Assembly: GCA_008636095.1 (NCBI GenBank)
Contig: VSJD01000178.1
Span: forward strand, 1-12,990
Length of the DNA: 12,990 nt
Source of the DNA: Kiritimatiellota bacterium
GTDB lineage: Bacteria > Verrucomicrobiota > Kiritimatiellia > JAAZAB01
Direction of reading: 5' to 3'
Positions 12,586 to 12,990 of the stretch are shown here, piece after piece; the first letter of the stretch is position 1, and the number at the start of each line of letters is the position of its first letter. The notes beneath the pieces were generated by a model. The model was not told the DNA's origin. It saw only the letters and a program-made list of their open reading frames with translations, and ran no database searches. The position numbers were made by a program, and so were the translations under genes.

Positions 12586-12831
12586 TAGCCTGATCTATTC
12601 ATGAAAAACAGCAAAAGCAATATTAAATGTTGAAAACAAAGAGGATACACATATAGCGGAAAAAACATTTTTGAACCAAGACTTTTTTGCTGTTTTTCAC
12701 CAAAAGTCACCGAAAGGTGCGCCGATTTTGCCGCATCTGCTTCGTTGCAAAGGGCTTGCGGTATACTTATACAGCGGCGCCCTTTGCGCCTTGCACCTGT
12801 GGCAAACTTGGCGCATGAATAGATCAGGCTA
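12586..12831. mobile_element. 246-bp MITE-like element with perfect 18-bp terminal inverted repeats
   Basis: TAGCCTGATCTATTCATG (12586 onward) and CATGAATAGATCAGGCTA (to 12831) are exact inverted repeats. Inside are two further perfect inverted pairs: GAAAAACAGCAAAA (12603-12616) / TTTTGCTGTTTTTC (12685-12698), and GCAAAGGGC (12747-12755) / GCCCTTTGC (12779-12787). No transposase fits in it. Frames crossing it look like chance. If the true ends are GCC/GGC, the flanking TA on each side would be a target duplication. It is probably a deletion derivative of an insertion sequence whose family I cannot name. Confidence 0.75.
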
Positions 12832-12990
12832 GTGTAGTGTTTCATAAATACATTGACTTTTGGCCGAAGGTTTTCCGCGCACCGGCCAGGCGCGCATGCG
12901 ACGGGCATGCCCAAAGGCCTGTCCTCGCATGCGCAACACCGCCGGGCGCGGAAAGCGTTCGGTCCCTTGGGGATGCGGCGGCGAATCCGG
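12832..12990. repeat. Non-coding end region with a large nested palindrome
   Basis: TTTCCGCGC (12872-12880) pairs with GCGCGGAAA (12946-12954), and GCGCATGCGA (12892-12901) pairs with TCGCATGCGC (12925-12934). Both pairs share one axis at 12913 and are separated by an 11/11 internal loop. A smaller palindrome, GGGCATGCCC (12903-12912), lies in the loop. No gene is seen. Base composition shifts sharply to GC-rich after about 12860, so another element may begin here and continue beyond the window. Confidence 0.6.

Noticed and set aside
12585..12914. A 109-codon minus-strand frame across the MITE-like element
   Set aside because: It spans inverted repeats and the GC-rich palindrome, resembles no family, and has no ribosome site that I can see.

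Overview
The window looks like an accessory, repeat-rich stretch of a bacterial chromosome, probably from an uncultured anaerobe of the PVC group (Kiritimatiellota, Lentisphaerota or Verrucomicrobiota). That placement rests only on protein style: an RCC1 plus VPGDYDGDGK-repeat exported protein, a TOTE-type helicase tail, an AAA/DUF4143 ATPase and a Fic/DUF4172 protein. There is no rRNA, tRNA or taxonomic marker, so it is an inference. I see no CRISPR array and no complete transposase.

Layout. Positions 1-5400 are a patchwork of duplicated cassettes. A helix-turn-helix (HTH) gene cassette on the minus strand (1-420) abuts a decapitated SF2 helicase tail (416-990, plus). Then come an intact AAA/DUF4143 ATPase (1108-2484, plus), a decayed HTH relic (about 2590-2800), a second copy of the helicase tail (3031-3605), an intact Fic protein (3618-4724, minus) with a palindromic promoter, and the best-preserved HTH cassette (about 4831-5397). 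A 138-bp inverted-repeat element (5402-5539) follows.

Positions 5570-9391 hold the surface/secretion part, all on the minus strand. A 1005-residue exported protein has 14 RCC1 units and six 45-residue calcium-loop repeats. Upstream of it lies a relic of a papain-like protease that shares the same C-terminal repeat and the same 3' flank, so a module was copied between them.

Positions 9690-11478 form a plus-strand unit with overlapping stop/start codons: two candidate mini-ORFs, a cation-diffusion-facilitator-like membrane protein lacking most expected metal ligands, a 38-codon ORF, and an AT-richer acyltransferase-like gene. The acyltransferase C-terminus runs antisense into a fragment of a surface-protein domain (11438-11647). 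That fragment is joined to a second copy of the ATPase 3' end and HTH cassette (11639-12567).

The window ends with a 246-bp MITE-like element with perfect 18-bp terminal inverted repeats (12586-12831) and a large nested palindrome (12872-12954).

How it fits together: genes that appear functional from sequence are the ATPase, Fic, RCC1 protein, CDF-like protein and acyltransferase. Around them, at least four copies of one HTH cassette, two helicase tails and one ATPase tail record repeated copying with shared breakpoints. This reads as a recombination-prone island of defence/toxin-type and surface genes rather than one coherent pathway.
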